Shown: piece after piece, positions 49,316-61,540 of the stretch
How the letters are laid out: each line of letters opens with the position of its first letter
How positions within the stretch are numbered: the stretch's first letter is position 1
DNA from: Hedera helix
Taxonomy: Eukaryota; Streptophyta; Magnoliopsida; Apiales; Araliaceae
Direction: 5' to 3'
Length of the DNA stretch: 64,000 nt
NCBI GenBank assembly: GCA_947179155.2
Contig: OX359277.1
Coordinates: 896,001 to 960,000, forward strand
The notes under the pieces: generated by a model
What the model saw: the letters and a program-made list of their open reading frames with translations, nothing else
Told to the model about the DNA's origin: nothing
Database searches by the model: none
Made by a program: the position numbers and the translations under genes

Positions 49316-50955
49316 TGTTTGGTTGTAAAAGGATTATTTGTAGTATAATCATGAAGAATATGAAGGTATAAGGGTGGTTATATGAAGGAGTTATGTGCTT
49401 AGTTTGTGTTATTGTTGCTAGTAGTGCGAGAAAAATATATATATAATTATGTACTATGTGTAAATTAAGTGATAACATGATTTGGAACAATGTAAACCAA
49501 GATGTATATGTTATTTGGGAAATCTATAAATCACCTATTATAGATCTAAAAGATACGAAGATAATCCAAGTGCAATGGAAGAAAAATGAGTTAAAATGAA
49601 TTTGTTATGAATTTCCTAAGAAACGGTAAAGAAAGTCAACTTTTGGTGCGCTAATTACAAATTAAGAGTTAAAGGGTTCTAACGTGGCCGGAATATCAAG
49701 TGTTAAAAGTGACTAATAAGTACTTTATTGTGTCATTTGCACTATTTGATTGAAAATTGAACTATAAGATATTTGTTATATTACTTGGTGAATACATTAG
49801 TCAGTTATCTCCCTGCCATTAACTCCAAACTAGGTTAATAAATTTATTAAATTAGCAAATAATCAATGTAATCTGATGATCTTTAAAATTTGATATTTGA
49901 TTAGTGATATCTATATATCTGGATAATCTATGATTTCATGTGTATGATATTACCTATATATTAATTATCAAAGTATCAGTGTTTTTTTGTGCTTGTTTTT
50001 GTGTGTAAAATATTGAAAGTGTTCATGTTGGTCTCCCTCCCTCCCTTTCTTCCTTTAATCCCCTCACCTGCCCCACACACACATACATATATAAAATAAT
50101 AAAATTCATCCATGTATTCTTTTCTCAAGCAAACCGTTTTCTATCTTGTTGCATGCAAATCTTTAAAAGTAGCTTAATATGAGAGATTTATCTATCTTAA
50201 TAGTTAATATTAATCTAATTCAAATTTTTGGACAACACAATTTTCAGTAGTTATAAAAATATAGATTTCAAGTGGGATTTGTCAGAGTTTGTTATACTTA
50301 ATTTTGTATTATAGACTCCGCAAGTTAGCTCTAATGCACTAAGTAACATCATTAAGTTTTATGCCATTCGATTATGCATGTTGAAGCTCTTGAGAGTAGT
50401 GAAGTTATTTTTTCTAATTCTCACACTGTACAAAAGTTTAATTTTTGGAGATATGGGCTTGGAGGGGTAGGACACGTGTCTAAATTTTGTACCTTGTAAT
50501 TCTGTTTTTGTTCTATTCAATTTTATATTTTGCTTCTTTATTTTTTTTGTTCTTACATTTTCTTTCTAAAATTCTTATCTATTCATTATGGAATCATAGC
50601 AAAAGTATAGTCTATTTAATATATATCAGTGTTGATTGAATTAGATGTTCTTATATTGGGTTGGTGATGTAAATTAATAAATACTTGTCACTTGACATTT
50701 GATATGTAATTCTAATTTTGTATAGGAATATTAAGGCAAGGCACAAGAAGATTCATACAGAAGATAGTGCTCACATTCTCGACGACTTTTGTTATTTGGG
50801 GCCTTAGGGAGACTCTAATGGCTAATCTACTAATAATGAAGTGACAAACTTTTGCACAAATAGACTCATTTTTAATTTTGTTTTAGTGACAATTGTGATG
50901 TTTTTTATATGATGTATTAAATATTAAACTTCAAAATATTGTCGTTTGTTAGATG
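49316..50955. other. AT-rich spacer, no supported gene
   Basis: Continuation of the sequence split by the young LTR element. No family was recognised; it contains only short low-complexity runs (CTCCCTCCCTCCC near 50030). Confidence 0.5.

Positions 50956-51013
<58 letters not shown>
50956..51013. repeat. (ATT)n microsatellite
   Basis: About 19 uninterrupted ATT units. Confidence 0.95.
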
Positions 51014-51015
<2 letters not shown>

Positions 51016-51465
51016 AAATTGTGGCATGTGAAAAAATACAAAACCTTCATGAATATAATAAGTTAATTTATTTACATTACCAGAAAAGAAGTTAGTTCCT
51101 TGAAGACTTGTTCTCATTTTTGTGTTATTAGAAGCTAGTGGTGGTTTTCCGGCTTGAGTCCCAGTAAATTTACTTCTCATAAAATTAGGTCTGCTCCCAC
51201 TTTGAAAAGAAGTATTTATTGGTTTTTATGGAATCAAATAAGGCTTAGCTTTTTTGAAAATGGCATCAACAGTAGTCTCTTGTACTCTAACGACTGAAAT
51301 TGCTTCAGACAATTTCTTGGGTTTGAGCAGCTTCACAAATCCCTCAATTTTCTCTTTCAATCTTTCAATGAAACATTTGATGAAATACTCTTCAGTTAAT
51401 CCTGGGTTCTGAGCTTTTACTAAAGATCTCAAGAATTCAAACCTCTTTTGATAATGTACAATAGT

Positions 51466-52522
51466 AGTTAGACCTGGCAAACGACCCAGGCTAAAATAGC
51501 CCAACTTTTTTTAGGTTGAAAATATGAAGCCCGTGGCCTAGGTTGGGAGGGCCAGGCAGACCCGCGGCCCATTTTTCTTGTGAAGAAACATATTTGAATG
51601 GGCAAACATGAAGGACCTAATCAGTTAAAGTCTTGAAGAATCTGAACATAAATTAATCTCAGATTCAAAGAAATTTGTACAAAGTTTCATGAAGTGCCTG
51701 GAGAAACGAATAATAACAACTCATTAGATATGATGGTAAAGATAAAAGACACATAACATCAAAAATCTCAAAGTCTAATGAAAAATAAATAATTTAAGGA
51801 AAGAATGTGATTAAAAAAACGTTAAGAGGAAGGGCACACACAAAAAATATGATGAAGATCCTGTCCAAATACAAGAGGAATATACTCACCACACTAGCAC
51901 TGGAAAGTTAGTAAAGCTGAGCAGTGAGCTCCTTTACTTTTCCCCATTGTTGAAAAGAATAGGTTTTGGGGGAATAATATGAAAAATAACTTAAAAATGA
52001 AAACACAATCATAATCCATTCATAAAAGGGCGGTATATAGTAAGTTTGACCCTCAGATAGTCAGATTCTTCATACGTTTATGCCAAGAAAACCAAAACCC
52101 CCCTCATCTCCTTGCATCTCCTCTAGTTATTTTTGCGATGGCTTTTAGTCTTAAGGATGAGTGGTCTTGGTGCGATTTCGTGAAATTAGGTGGCAAATGG
52201 GTTATTACACCTTTACTTGAAATGAGAGAAAGTCATAAATTTAAAGGGAGCTTAGAGAAAGAGAGGAGAATAAATAATAAGAAATACAATTAAAGATTGT
52301 TATTAGACTAAAAAACTCTTGTAGCTTAGTTAGTTTGAGTTCACATGTAGTAAGGTGGAGGTCTTCAGTTCAACTCTTAGAAGAGTTGTTGTTTTTTTTA
52401 AAAAAAAATAGCATGCGGGCGGGCTGGGTCAAAACGGCCCAAGATTTCCTGGGCTAAAAAATGTAAGCACACAGCCCAACATTTTACGGGCAGGTTGGCC
52501 CAAGCTAGTTTTGTCAGGTCTA
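51466..52522. mobile_element. Non-autonomous hAT element
   Basis: Left end TAGACCTGGCAAACGACCCA from 51469, right end TTTTGTCAGGTCTA at 52522, with GGCCCA/CGGGC-rich subterminal sequence. The 8-bp duplication ACAATAGT flanks it (51458-51465 and 52523-52530); three extra bases AGT lie between the left duplication and the TIR. No transposase. The interior includes sequence without known relatives (51590-52410). Confidence 0.75.
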
Positions 52523-52530
52523 ACAATAGT

Positions 52531-52862
52531 GGTCTGTTGGAATTTGTTAAATTCAGCTAATTCATTATTAAGATAAAATTCTCCAAATCTAATTTCAACA
52601 TCTTCCACAAATTGGGTCTAAGAAATACCAACATGAGGTTTATAATAGGCTAATTTTTTTTATAAAAAACATAGCATGCAGCCACAACCCAACATTTTAC
52701 GGGCGGATTGGCTCAAGCCAGTTTTGTCAGGTCTAACCGTAGTGGTCTGTTGGAATTTGTTAAATTCAGCCAATTCATTATTAAGATAAAATTTCCCAAA
52801 TCTAATTTCAATATCTTCAACAAATTGGGTCCAAGAAATACCAACATGAGGTTTATAACAGG
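52531..52862. repeat. Tandem duplication of the hAT right end plus gag segment
   Basis: The stretch from CAACATTTTACGGGC through TTTTGTCAGGTCTA and the adjoining gag DNA (GGTCTGTTGGAATTTGTT to GGTTTATAA.AGGCTAA) occurs twice, at 52478-52652 and 52691-52865, with about 10 differences. The duplication therefore happened after the hAT insertion at 51466-52522. Confidence 0.75.
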
Positions 52863-52870
52863 CTAAAAAC

Positions 52871-53379
52871 TAGACCTGGCAAAATAGGCCCAGGCCCGCG
52901 GGCCGAGCTGGCCCAAAAAAATTGGGCTATGGGCTTCCATTTTTCAGCCCAAAAAAAATTGGGCGTTTTTGGCCCGGCTCGCCCCGTGGCCCAATTTTTT
53001 TTTCTTCTTATTTTTATTATTTGATATTGATGACAAAAAAAAAAATTTAACTTAAAAAATGAATCAAATAGGGAATTATGAAGAATATAAGAGTAAATCT
53101 TAACATGTGATATTGAATAATAATACAAAAAAAAATTATGAATATTATATATGTATATATATTACTTTTAGTATTTCTTTTACTATCTTATCTTTAATAT
53201 TAATATTATATACATTTATCAATTAATTAATCACAAGATTAGTTATATTTTAATATATATGACTATAAAATTACTGATTATTTTATTTACTAATACTATT
53301 AAATGATTATGTATAAATTATGTATTATAATTGTAAATAATTAGAGTTAATATTTATTTTAAATTATGTATTATAGTTG

Positions 53380-53433
<54 letters not shown>

Positions 53434-53604
53434 AAAATTATTATTTTTTAAATATAAAAATAAAAAAAATAAAAAACTTCAAAGCCCGCGGGCCGCGTAA
53501 TTTTAGCCCGGAAAAATCCGGGCCTTTTCAGCCCGGCCCAAAAATGGCCTGGCTCTCGCAAAGCCCGGCCCGTTTGGGCCGGCCCCGCCCGTTTGCTAAG
53601 TCTA
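52871..53604. mobile_element. Non-autonomous hAT element with perfect 8-bp target duplication
   Basis: Terminal inverted repeats TAGACCTGGCAAA (left) and TTTGCTAAGTCTA (right). CTAAAAAC flanks both sides (52863-52870 and 53605-53612). The ends are rich in GGCCC, GGGCC and CCCGCGGGCC motifs, while the centre is almost pure A/T with a (TA)n run. No transposase frame; 734 bp. Confidence 0.88.
53382..53430. repeat. (AT)n microsatellite
   Basis: About 24 AT units inside the hAT element. Confidence 0.95.
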
Positions 53605-54135
53605 CTAAAAACCATGTTCCAGCATCACCCACTTTTGAGTTTTTGTTCATCATTTATAGGATAAAATTGAAAAAAATATTCACAATTCATCACCCAATTC
53701 TTGATATCTAGATCGTTAAAAACTAGAAAATCGAACTTAGGACTATTACCCAAATTAGATACTCTATTTATACGGCCATCATGTTGTCTGGGGGAATCTT
53801 GAAATGTTTCCTGTTGAATTTCATTAGAATTTGCAGGAGCCTTACCTTTCACAGCTCTCTAGAATTCAGCCATCATCATTTCCATGGTGTTTTGTAAGTG
53901 CCCGAACCTGTTCCCAAATTCCTCCACAGTTCTTTGTAAATTGTGATGAATATTCATCAATTTTTGTACTCGTGAATCAGTGTTGCGAAAGCCTTCTTCA
54001 AGGGTTTCCTTTGATCTAGTACCTGCTGTCATTATTGCAATGAATTAACAACAGATTAAGATGGAACAAAGGCTGAATAAAAAAATATAAGAAATTAGGG
54101 AATTAAGGCGAGGAAGGAGTAGCTCTGATACCAAA

Positions 54136-54453
54136 TGTAATGTTCACAACTCAAATTAATGAAGGTTTAAATAACAAAAGACAATAACAGATAAAGAAAA
54201 ACCAAAAGAATGGAAGAATAAGGAAATGGAAGAATTTTGTATTAGAATAAGGATCAAACTTATGCAGTTACAAGTTTGAGAGAGAGAAAGAATTACAATT
54301 CTGGATAATTTGATACCCTCATTCACTCTCAATTCTCCTTATAAATCTAGCCAACTCTCACAACTAACTAATTTTCTTGCCTATGCTTTGTATTTCAAAT
54401 CTAACTCACCATTCATCTAACTAACTCTGACAAACCTAACTAATTTTATAACA
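54136..54453 (-). repeat. 5' LTR of the gag-bearing element
   Basis: TGTTATAAAATTAG at its start, GAACATTACA at its end, 318 bp. The tRNA-Met primer site begins one base later. Only one copy was seen in the window. Confidence 0.65.
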
Positions 54454-55356
54454 CCTGGCCCCTTTTAATCGACAAGTGACATGAGCAAGTGGTATGATCA
54501 ATTCTGCAAGTGGCATGGATAATTACTAAACAATTGAATTGAAATTACTGAGCAACTGAGTTGGTGCCTTTCTTGCACTGCTAACATTTAAACCATCTCA
54601 TAACATCGGATGAGAGAGAACAAAAAAATTTCTTTGTTCTTACCGTATAACAGTTATGTGGTTACCGTATAACAGTTATGCTGTCTGTTTTTTTAAAAAA
54701 AATTGGTTTTACCGCATACAAATTGTGCGGTGTATTTGAGGATAATATAAGATTATTTTTTTTGTGAGTTATATACCGCATAACAATTTTGGTATACTTT
54801 TTCCTTTTATACCTATTTCGTTCAATATTTTTAGTAAGATATTCTAGATCAAAAACTGAGTCGAAATTGGGCAGATGATAAACACAATTTATAGGATCTG
54901 CTGAACAATGAATCTGAATTTTTCTTTTTTGAAACCGTTTTTGGTGGAAAATATATTAGGGAAGACAACATATTTTGTGTTTGAATGTGTGTTCGCAATA
55001 TGTATCCTATTTTTTCAGGTTCGTTTCCAATTTGTCAGCAAACAATGGAAAATATATCATTTTCCTTCAAAATATTTTCATTTGAAAACATTTTTCGGAA
55101 AAGGTTTTACATGAAACAAACAGAGCCTTAAAGTAAATTTGAGCATAAATCAATTTAATTTTGGTCAGTAAAATAATAAATATTATAAACTATCTAAAAA
55201 ATTCTATTATTGTTAGGTAATTGTTAATTATTATATTAATTTTGAGAACAAACAATCCAATTAACTATTCAATTTTGAGTATTTTACAAATTACAAGGTG
55301 ATAGATACTCGATGAACATTTATTCTTTACAACAACAATACAGTTTAGATAAAGAG
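54454..55356. other. Spacer below the second GGH copy
   Basis: No gene. It holds a cluster of TACCGTATAACAGTTATG-type repeats (54640-54790). From about 55230 on the sequence matches the DNA below GGH1, marking the edge of the duplicated block. Confidence 0.5.
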
Positions 55357-57081
55357 CTAGGTGAAGATGTAAACCTCGTCATATCCCTTCCTGCAATTAG
55401 ACAGATAAGAGAACCAAGTTAGTTACTTGACATGCTTTTATTGTCCCCACAAAAAAAAAAGGGAAAGATTTTTTTTAGTGCAGTCTTTGAGGCATCCCAC
55501 ACTTACCTAGCCTTTCCACCGAAAGTTGGACTGTAATTGTAAATAAGGTTGTCAAGAACTTCACGAGCAGGAGGACTATTTGAAGACTTCCTAGACTCGC
55601 TGCAATTGAGAAACAAGAATATAGAGTAAATATACAGAAGTAGGATGATCGCGGACTGAAACCAAGTTACGAAATGTTCAATTCTAGGAAGAATAAATGA
55701 CCTCTTTGGATTAGATGCAACCTCTTACCGTTATTTAAGAGTTGCAAAACTTTTAAAACAACAATTATTAAAACCATGGATTCCACGCACAAATAATTAT
55801 GCTCTAATGCTTTGTACAAAATGCAGATTTTGTGGAAGCAGTGTTTTAACAAGTTATCTACCTCTCCCTTCAACCTTTTGTGCCAATGTCAAACATAGTG
55901 ATGCACATTCAAATTATTCGGTGGCATAATTTTAAAAAACCTAGAGTGTAATTAAGCAAATATCTTTAAGTGACTAGCGCATACCTGACAAAAAAGTTTG
56001 CAACATGTTGAGTCACTTGAATGGCATCCTCCGAGTGTGGAATCATAGATAAGCCCCATTCAAAAGCATTTTTCTGCAGGGTACAAAGATCAAGATTTTA
56101 TATTTAGAACAGCAGCAACTGTATTATTTTATTTATCAAAAAGAAAAAACAGCAGCAGCTGCATTCCTAGCAGTTCATTAACATAGAAGCAAGCAGCAAA
56201 ATAAGAAGGCACAATCTTCATAACACAAAATACTTAAATTTCCAGAGAGAGAGAACTCCCCCAAAAGGGGGTCATTAAGAAAAAAAGGTTTTGGGAAAGT
56301 AAGTAGGCACAAATAATCGTAAGACGATGTTCTTCCTTCTGTCTATAAAGAAAGAATGAGAGAGAGATGTGTCACACTAACAAATCCCAACATTAGCCCC
56401 TTTGCACAAAATTGGCAATTTAGTGAAGCCATTCAATAATATTACATAAATCTAACACTTATGATAGTGCCTATCAACACTTTTGATACTGGTATGCGGC
56501 TCATAGTCCTGGACTCTTTTCAAATCCTTGATAGAAAGGGGCCAGTCTAAAGCAAAGGGGTCACGTAACCACAATTAAATGTAATAACCTTTGGGAGGGT
56601 GTCAGATCCTCCCTCCCTTTTCTCTGCATACACTTTCTTTTCTAGATAAAAGATGCGCAGGTTCTTCCTCCACTCATGTGACTAGACGGTCAATGAGAAC
56701 CCACCAACATCATGACTAAATATTATTTCAAACTTATTATAACAAACCAAAATACATACTGGACCCAAGCAAACCTAATTGATATATATCAACAATAATA
56801 AGATTTCAAGCACTAGACTTCACTATCAAAGTACCATAAGGAAAACTTTAGATGATTATAAGAGCATAAAATCCTGGCTGACAGAAAACAAGATAGGAGT
56901 CAAATATTTTACAGAAAATGAGTAAATTTGAATCATTTGATTATACCTCTGGATGCCATTGGAAACCAGTAACTGGATAGCTGTGTGCTTGAACTGTGGA
57001 GACATAAACCTGAAAAAAATAAATTTGTGAATATTCTAGGCCACATATAATTTCATATGAATTAACATCTATAGAAATAAT

Positions 57082-60000
57082 TGTTAGTTCCCGTGGACAC
57101 AATAGAGATCTAGAAGGGGGGGGGTGAATAGATCATTTAAAAACTTTTTACTTTTGTAACGAAAGCATATTAGTTATTAATGATAGAATCAATTCAAGCA
57201 CAGCGGATTTTACTTTTAATAAACCCCTTAAAGAAATATGAGTCATTTCAATTTAGTGTGTTAATCTAGTATGGGTGAAAGCAGATATTGTGCAGAATAT
57301 AAAAGACATAAAGTAAATAACACAAGAGATTTATAGTGGTTCGGAGACTGAATAACTCCTACTCCACTCTTCTACTTGACAGTAGGAAATCCACTAAGAT
57401 TTAGTCCTCTGGACTAGGACACTCTCGCCCTCATCAAAGCTAGCAGCTTTGGTTCCTTTAGTCACATTAAGACTAGGACACTCTTACCCTCATCAAAGCT
57501 AGCAGCTTTGGACTGTAGACTAAGTCCAGCAGACTTAGAATCTCTTGTACCCTTCGGTACTCAACAAGTCCAGCAGACTTGATTTCTTTTTAGCCACTTG
57601 GGCAATGATCCTTTGACCCTCTTTTGTGTGTTGGATGCTCGTTGGGTTGTGCTGCTAAGATGAACTTTGATCTTCTTTATCTTCTGGTACTTAGCAGCTG
57701 CTTATGATCCATCATTGAATGCTGCTGATGTTTGTCGTTGATATTCTCCTTCTTTCTGATATTCAGCAACTACTCAAGATCACCAAATGTACTGCTAGGC
57801 TTTTGCATTTCAGCTCCTTTGGTACTTGATAGCTCCTCGAGATGAACTCCTGAGATGACTGTGATGCTTCTTCCTTTTGGTACTCAGTTGTTCCTTCTTA
57901 TCATAGACAGTTTATTGCTTCTCGAGATGAGCTTCTGAGATGACTGTGATGCTTCTTCTTTTTGGTACTCAGTTGCTACCATGTATGTATCAAGTTGGCG
58001 TTTAAGCTTCTCTCTTCCATGTGCCTAGCAGCTCTGAACACTTCTCTTGTAATAGAGTTATATATCTCTATGTCTTTCTCAATTCAGTGTTAGTGTTCTG
58101 ATGGATCGTAGAGTCCTTCAGCATATTCATTTTCTGTTCCACTCTACGATCGGTTGTTGTCTACCATCATATCTCTCGTGTATATTTTTCAACAACAACA
58201 ACTCTTCTTTTCTTTTGTTTCTCATATTAGGCATTTATATCTCTGAGCAAATCTTACCGTTTGAAAGAAATCCCGTTGGTTTCATTTGGCCTTGTGCAGA
58301 TCCTCAATATCTTTAATGTTGACTTTCTTGCCGCGTGTGTCAGTGCTTTTCTGACGTGTTAGGATATGTTAACCTGTAGCTCTGCTTTCTCTGAATTTAT
58401 AGCCGTTGCTCTTCTCAGAGTTGTTCATCAAAGATTATTATATTCTTTGCTAGTTAATTTTCTGATTCATCAATAAGTGTTTTCCTTGACTTTAAGAATC
58501 AGCTGCTCTGCAGGCTCTGACTTGTTAACTTGTCTTCTTTATCACTGTAGAGATGTCAGTCTCGTGTTCTTCCCAGTCTTTGGAGTGAACAGGTCTTTTA
58601 GAAAATATGATCGTTGGGACATAGTCTTCTGATTTCTTGAGCCTGATACATGATACTAAAAAATCTTTGCTCTGACAACCAGCACGCAAAAGTCAGTATT
58701 CTGTCATTTCTGACTTCTTCTATAGTAGATGTCATAAAGTGTTGTCGTGGATGTTTCTGAAGTAATTAACAACTCATCTTGAGATTACTGACTTAAGTGC
58801 TTAGATGTCTTCAATCCTTGTTGGCACTTAAGTACTCGACGATTAATCCAGTTGTAGCTTCTTGCTTCTGATCATTGAGTCATCTGCTGGTTCTGCTATG
58901 TAGCTCTACGATTTCCAGTTGCTAGCCCTGCTTGGCTTATATGTCATAGAGGACTGCTCTATGATTCTTTAGGCGCTAGATCTTCTATCATTGATGACTG
59001 CTTTACGAGCTTCAGTTGTCAAATCTTTTAACATAGAGGACTGCTCTACGAACTTCAGATTCATTCTATGTTGAATATTCAAAGGGTGTTTAAAGCAGGT
59101 AACGTTTGAATATCTTCAGCTTAACTTAACGATTGCTTGAACGTTGTACTTCTGCGTTTGCTTTTTTCACTCTACGACTTAGCTTTGCTACTTTACGATC
59201 TTGCCTATGGTGTAAGTCGTAGTGCAATCGTAGAGTTATGATTGAAACTGCTCTACGATCTTAGTTCAGAGCAGATGCTGTAGATGTATGAGATCTTCAT
59301 TCAGTTTGTTTAACAGCCCAAGGACAACCTACTGAATAATCTTTATGAGGATTGCTGTCGCGATTTTGAATACTCATGTAAAAGTTGCTCTTTGATTCTG
59401 CTAGGTTCGTAGACAAGATTAGGAGAATCGTAGAGTGACTGTCTATATGGACTCTACGATCCCGAGAGTTAGCTCTACGATGCTGAGACAACTCTACGAT
59501 CTGCCGAGAGGACTCTACGATTTTCCGAGCCTTATTCTGCGTTTACCAGGCAGACTCTACGATCTTCCTAGGAGTGATTTCATAAGACTTCTATCTGAAT
59601 GACACTCCACTTCTCAATCAGTCTTGTTGATGGAGTTGGTGTTTGGATCTTCTGTTTGCTTGCCGGTCATTCAGGGTCTTCATACTGATGATCTTTTGAA
59701 TAGACGCTCTATGATTTTGCTTTGGAAATGTGAGCGTGTGACTGGTTATACTGATGGCTTGCAGACTCTACGATCGTGAGTGTAGTCTGCGATTCTTGCT
59801 TTAACTCTCTTGCCAGACTGTTGTACTTTTGACGATCAGGTCTATCTATTACAATTTAAGATCAACCTAACAAGTTTGATCTTTCTATATATATAGTCCT
59901 TGTACATAGTGATCTTTTTGAAGGACTGTACAATGCTATTAACTCATATGAGATCAACTTAACAAATTTGACCTTGTCAATTTAAGTCCTTAGAACATAA

Positions 60001-60132
60001 TGTCTATTAACTATTAAGGACTTTACATCTTTCATCAATGCAGACATATTTGCATATTAATTCATTTATCTTTTAAAACACATCATCAAATCTTATAATT
60101 GAAAAATATCATTCACATGCATATTCCAAACA
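57082..60132. mobile_element. 3.05-kb TG...CA insertion (probable solo LTR) in a GGH2 intron
   Basis: The GGH1 intron reads ATAGAAATAATGTGACACC without a break. In GGH2 the same sequence is split by 3051 bp that starts TGTTAGTTCCCGTGG and ends ATTCCAAACA, with a 5-bp duplication ATAAT at 57077-57081 and 60133-60137. That is the signature of an LTR-element insertion. No inner repeated end, primer site or coding frame was found, so a solo LTR is the simplest reading. It has a G run (GAAGGGGGGGGGGTGAATAG, 57112 on), near-duplicate blocks at 57413/57472 and 57833/57909, and many CTCTACGAT motifs at 58.1-59.8 kb. Confidence 0.8.
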
Positions 60133-61064
60133 ATAATGTGACACCAAGTACCTTATTATCGTCATCAGCAGTAGTGGTTAGGATCTTGAAAAAGGTAGCT
60201 AAATCCATGTTTTCTTGAAATCTTTCTGGCGATATGCCATACTGTTGCATAGGGAAGTCAATGTTAGATGACCTATTTTAGCTCATTTATTTTGGATATG
60301 CAAGTTTTGTTATTAACATAAGGCGAGCACTAGAACCCACAACTATATATCTAAAGATAAAGAACAACCATAACGGAAAAGATACAAAACAAACAGGGTA
60401 TCTCTACAGCTGCTATTTGTGTTACTCACAATATCCCAATAATTAATTCGGAATTGTTTAAGACAACCGAACTGACCAAAATAACTAATTTCCCAAAAAT
60501 AAACGAACGTGACCTTGAAAAACAAAAGATGTCGAAAGATGTTTCCAATTCCAAGCTAACCAAAACAAAAGATTGGAATGAAATTTTGAATCCTTGACTG
60601 CATCCATTTCCAATTGCGTAATATATTCATTAAAATTTAAATACAGTAGAAGGTGTTCCCTTCTGGTTCAAGGTTAAGGGCATACTTATCCTTTCAGGTT
60701 AAAAAGAGTATGAGATAAAAATTTAGTCACTTGTAAACCAAAAAAAAATCACAATTTTTCTGAACTCACGTGATGGTTTTGCATGGTTAGGCAATCAGTG
60801 CTCAGCTTTCTAAGCAAATCTGGAGGAAATCTAGAGAAAATACAAAATCAATTCAAAATCATAGCTTCAGCAATCATTCAAGTGCATCATAAGACAATAT
60901 CTTACATATAACATAATATCAGCACCTGCTACCTACTCAACAACTTTCACATGTAATCACAAATGTTTACCAATTTTCGTTTACTCGACTAAATTTCCAA
61001 TAACATTACGCAAATACTTCTTTTTTTTACAAGTAACATAACACAAATACTTTGATGGGACTAA

Positions 61065-61540
61065 TATTGTGTTTGCGAGTTTGGAGGAATGGGGAGGTAA
61101 GGGAAAGTATAAGTGGGGAAGGGGTGGGTAGGGATTTTAACTTTCCTTTCCCTTTCCATGTTTGTGAGTTTAACAAGGGAAGGGAATAGAAGGTATTTTA
61201 ATTGTACTTTACCATGTATGTAAGTTTAGAAGGGGGAAGGAAAGGGATGATTTTAATTGGTAAAGTATACTATTATTATATTACCCTATCATAAAAGTAA
61301 TGAAATAAATATTAATTTATTTAGAAACGGTTATTTTTGGTATTTCGAAATGTCTAACTTAGCCATCCCTCCTAATCATCCCATTTTTTGATATAAAAGT
61401 TTTGAGAGCAAAGTCACAACAAATTTTACCTTCAAATCCCTAACCCCACCTAATAGAAAAACTCACAAACATGATATTTAGAGGGATTTTAATTGCTTTC
61501 ACTTTACCTCAAAATAAAACTTACAAATATGGTGTAAAGG
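61065..61540. mobile_element. MITE-like insertion in GGH2 intron
   Basis: Counterpart of the element at 35480-35975, in the same intron and orientation, with the same GTGTTTGCGAGTTTGGAGGA start and internal GGGAAGGGAATAGAAGG repeats. Its shared position shows it was present before the gene duplicated. Confidence 0.55.

Larger units (their letters stand above)
51226..54032 (-). pseudogene. Retrotransposon gag pseudogene, split by two hAT insertions
   Basis: Gag proteins coat the retroelement RNA. Recognisable pieces on the minus strand: 54032-53613 (coiled-coil-like start with NLQRTVEEFGNRFGHLQ, in-frame stop near 53860, then PKFDFLVFNDLDIKNWVMNC), 52862-52740 (KPHVGISWTQFVEDIEIRFG, then NELAEFNKFQQT) and 51457-51226 (VHYQKRFEFLRSLV, NPGLTEEYFIKCFIERLKEK, ending KKAKPYLIP). 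Together they give the order of the Retrotrans_gag domain: W-x-x-F, a FNKLQQ-like segment, Y-x-x-x-F-E, LTEEYFI-F. The interrupting DNA is 52871-53604 and 51466-52522. The stop and the insertions make it non-functional. Confidence 0.75.
51014..54453 (-). mobile_element. Degenerate Ty3-type retroelement: LTR, primer site and gag, no pol
   Basis: On the minus strand an LTR of 318 bp (54453-54136, TGTTATAAAATTAG to GAACATTACA) is followed by TTGGTATCAGAGCT (54134-54121, tRNA-Met-type primer site), a short leader and a gag frame from ATG 54032. The element is broken by two hAT insertions and a small tandem duplication, and ends near the ATT repeat without protease, reverse transcriptase or integrase. 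A 3' LTR was not found. Confidence 0.75.

Noticed and set aside
58101..58316. 71-codon plus-strand frame in the GGH2 intron insertion
   Set aside because: It has no family features and lies within a probable LTR that contains many CTCTACGAT motifs.
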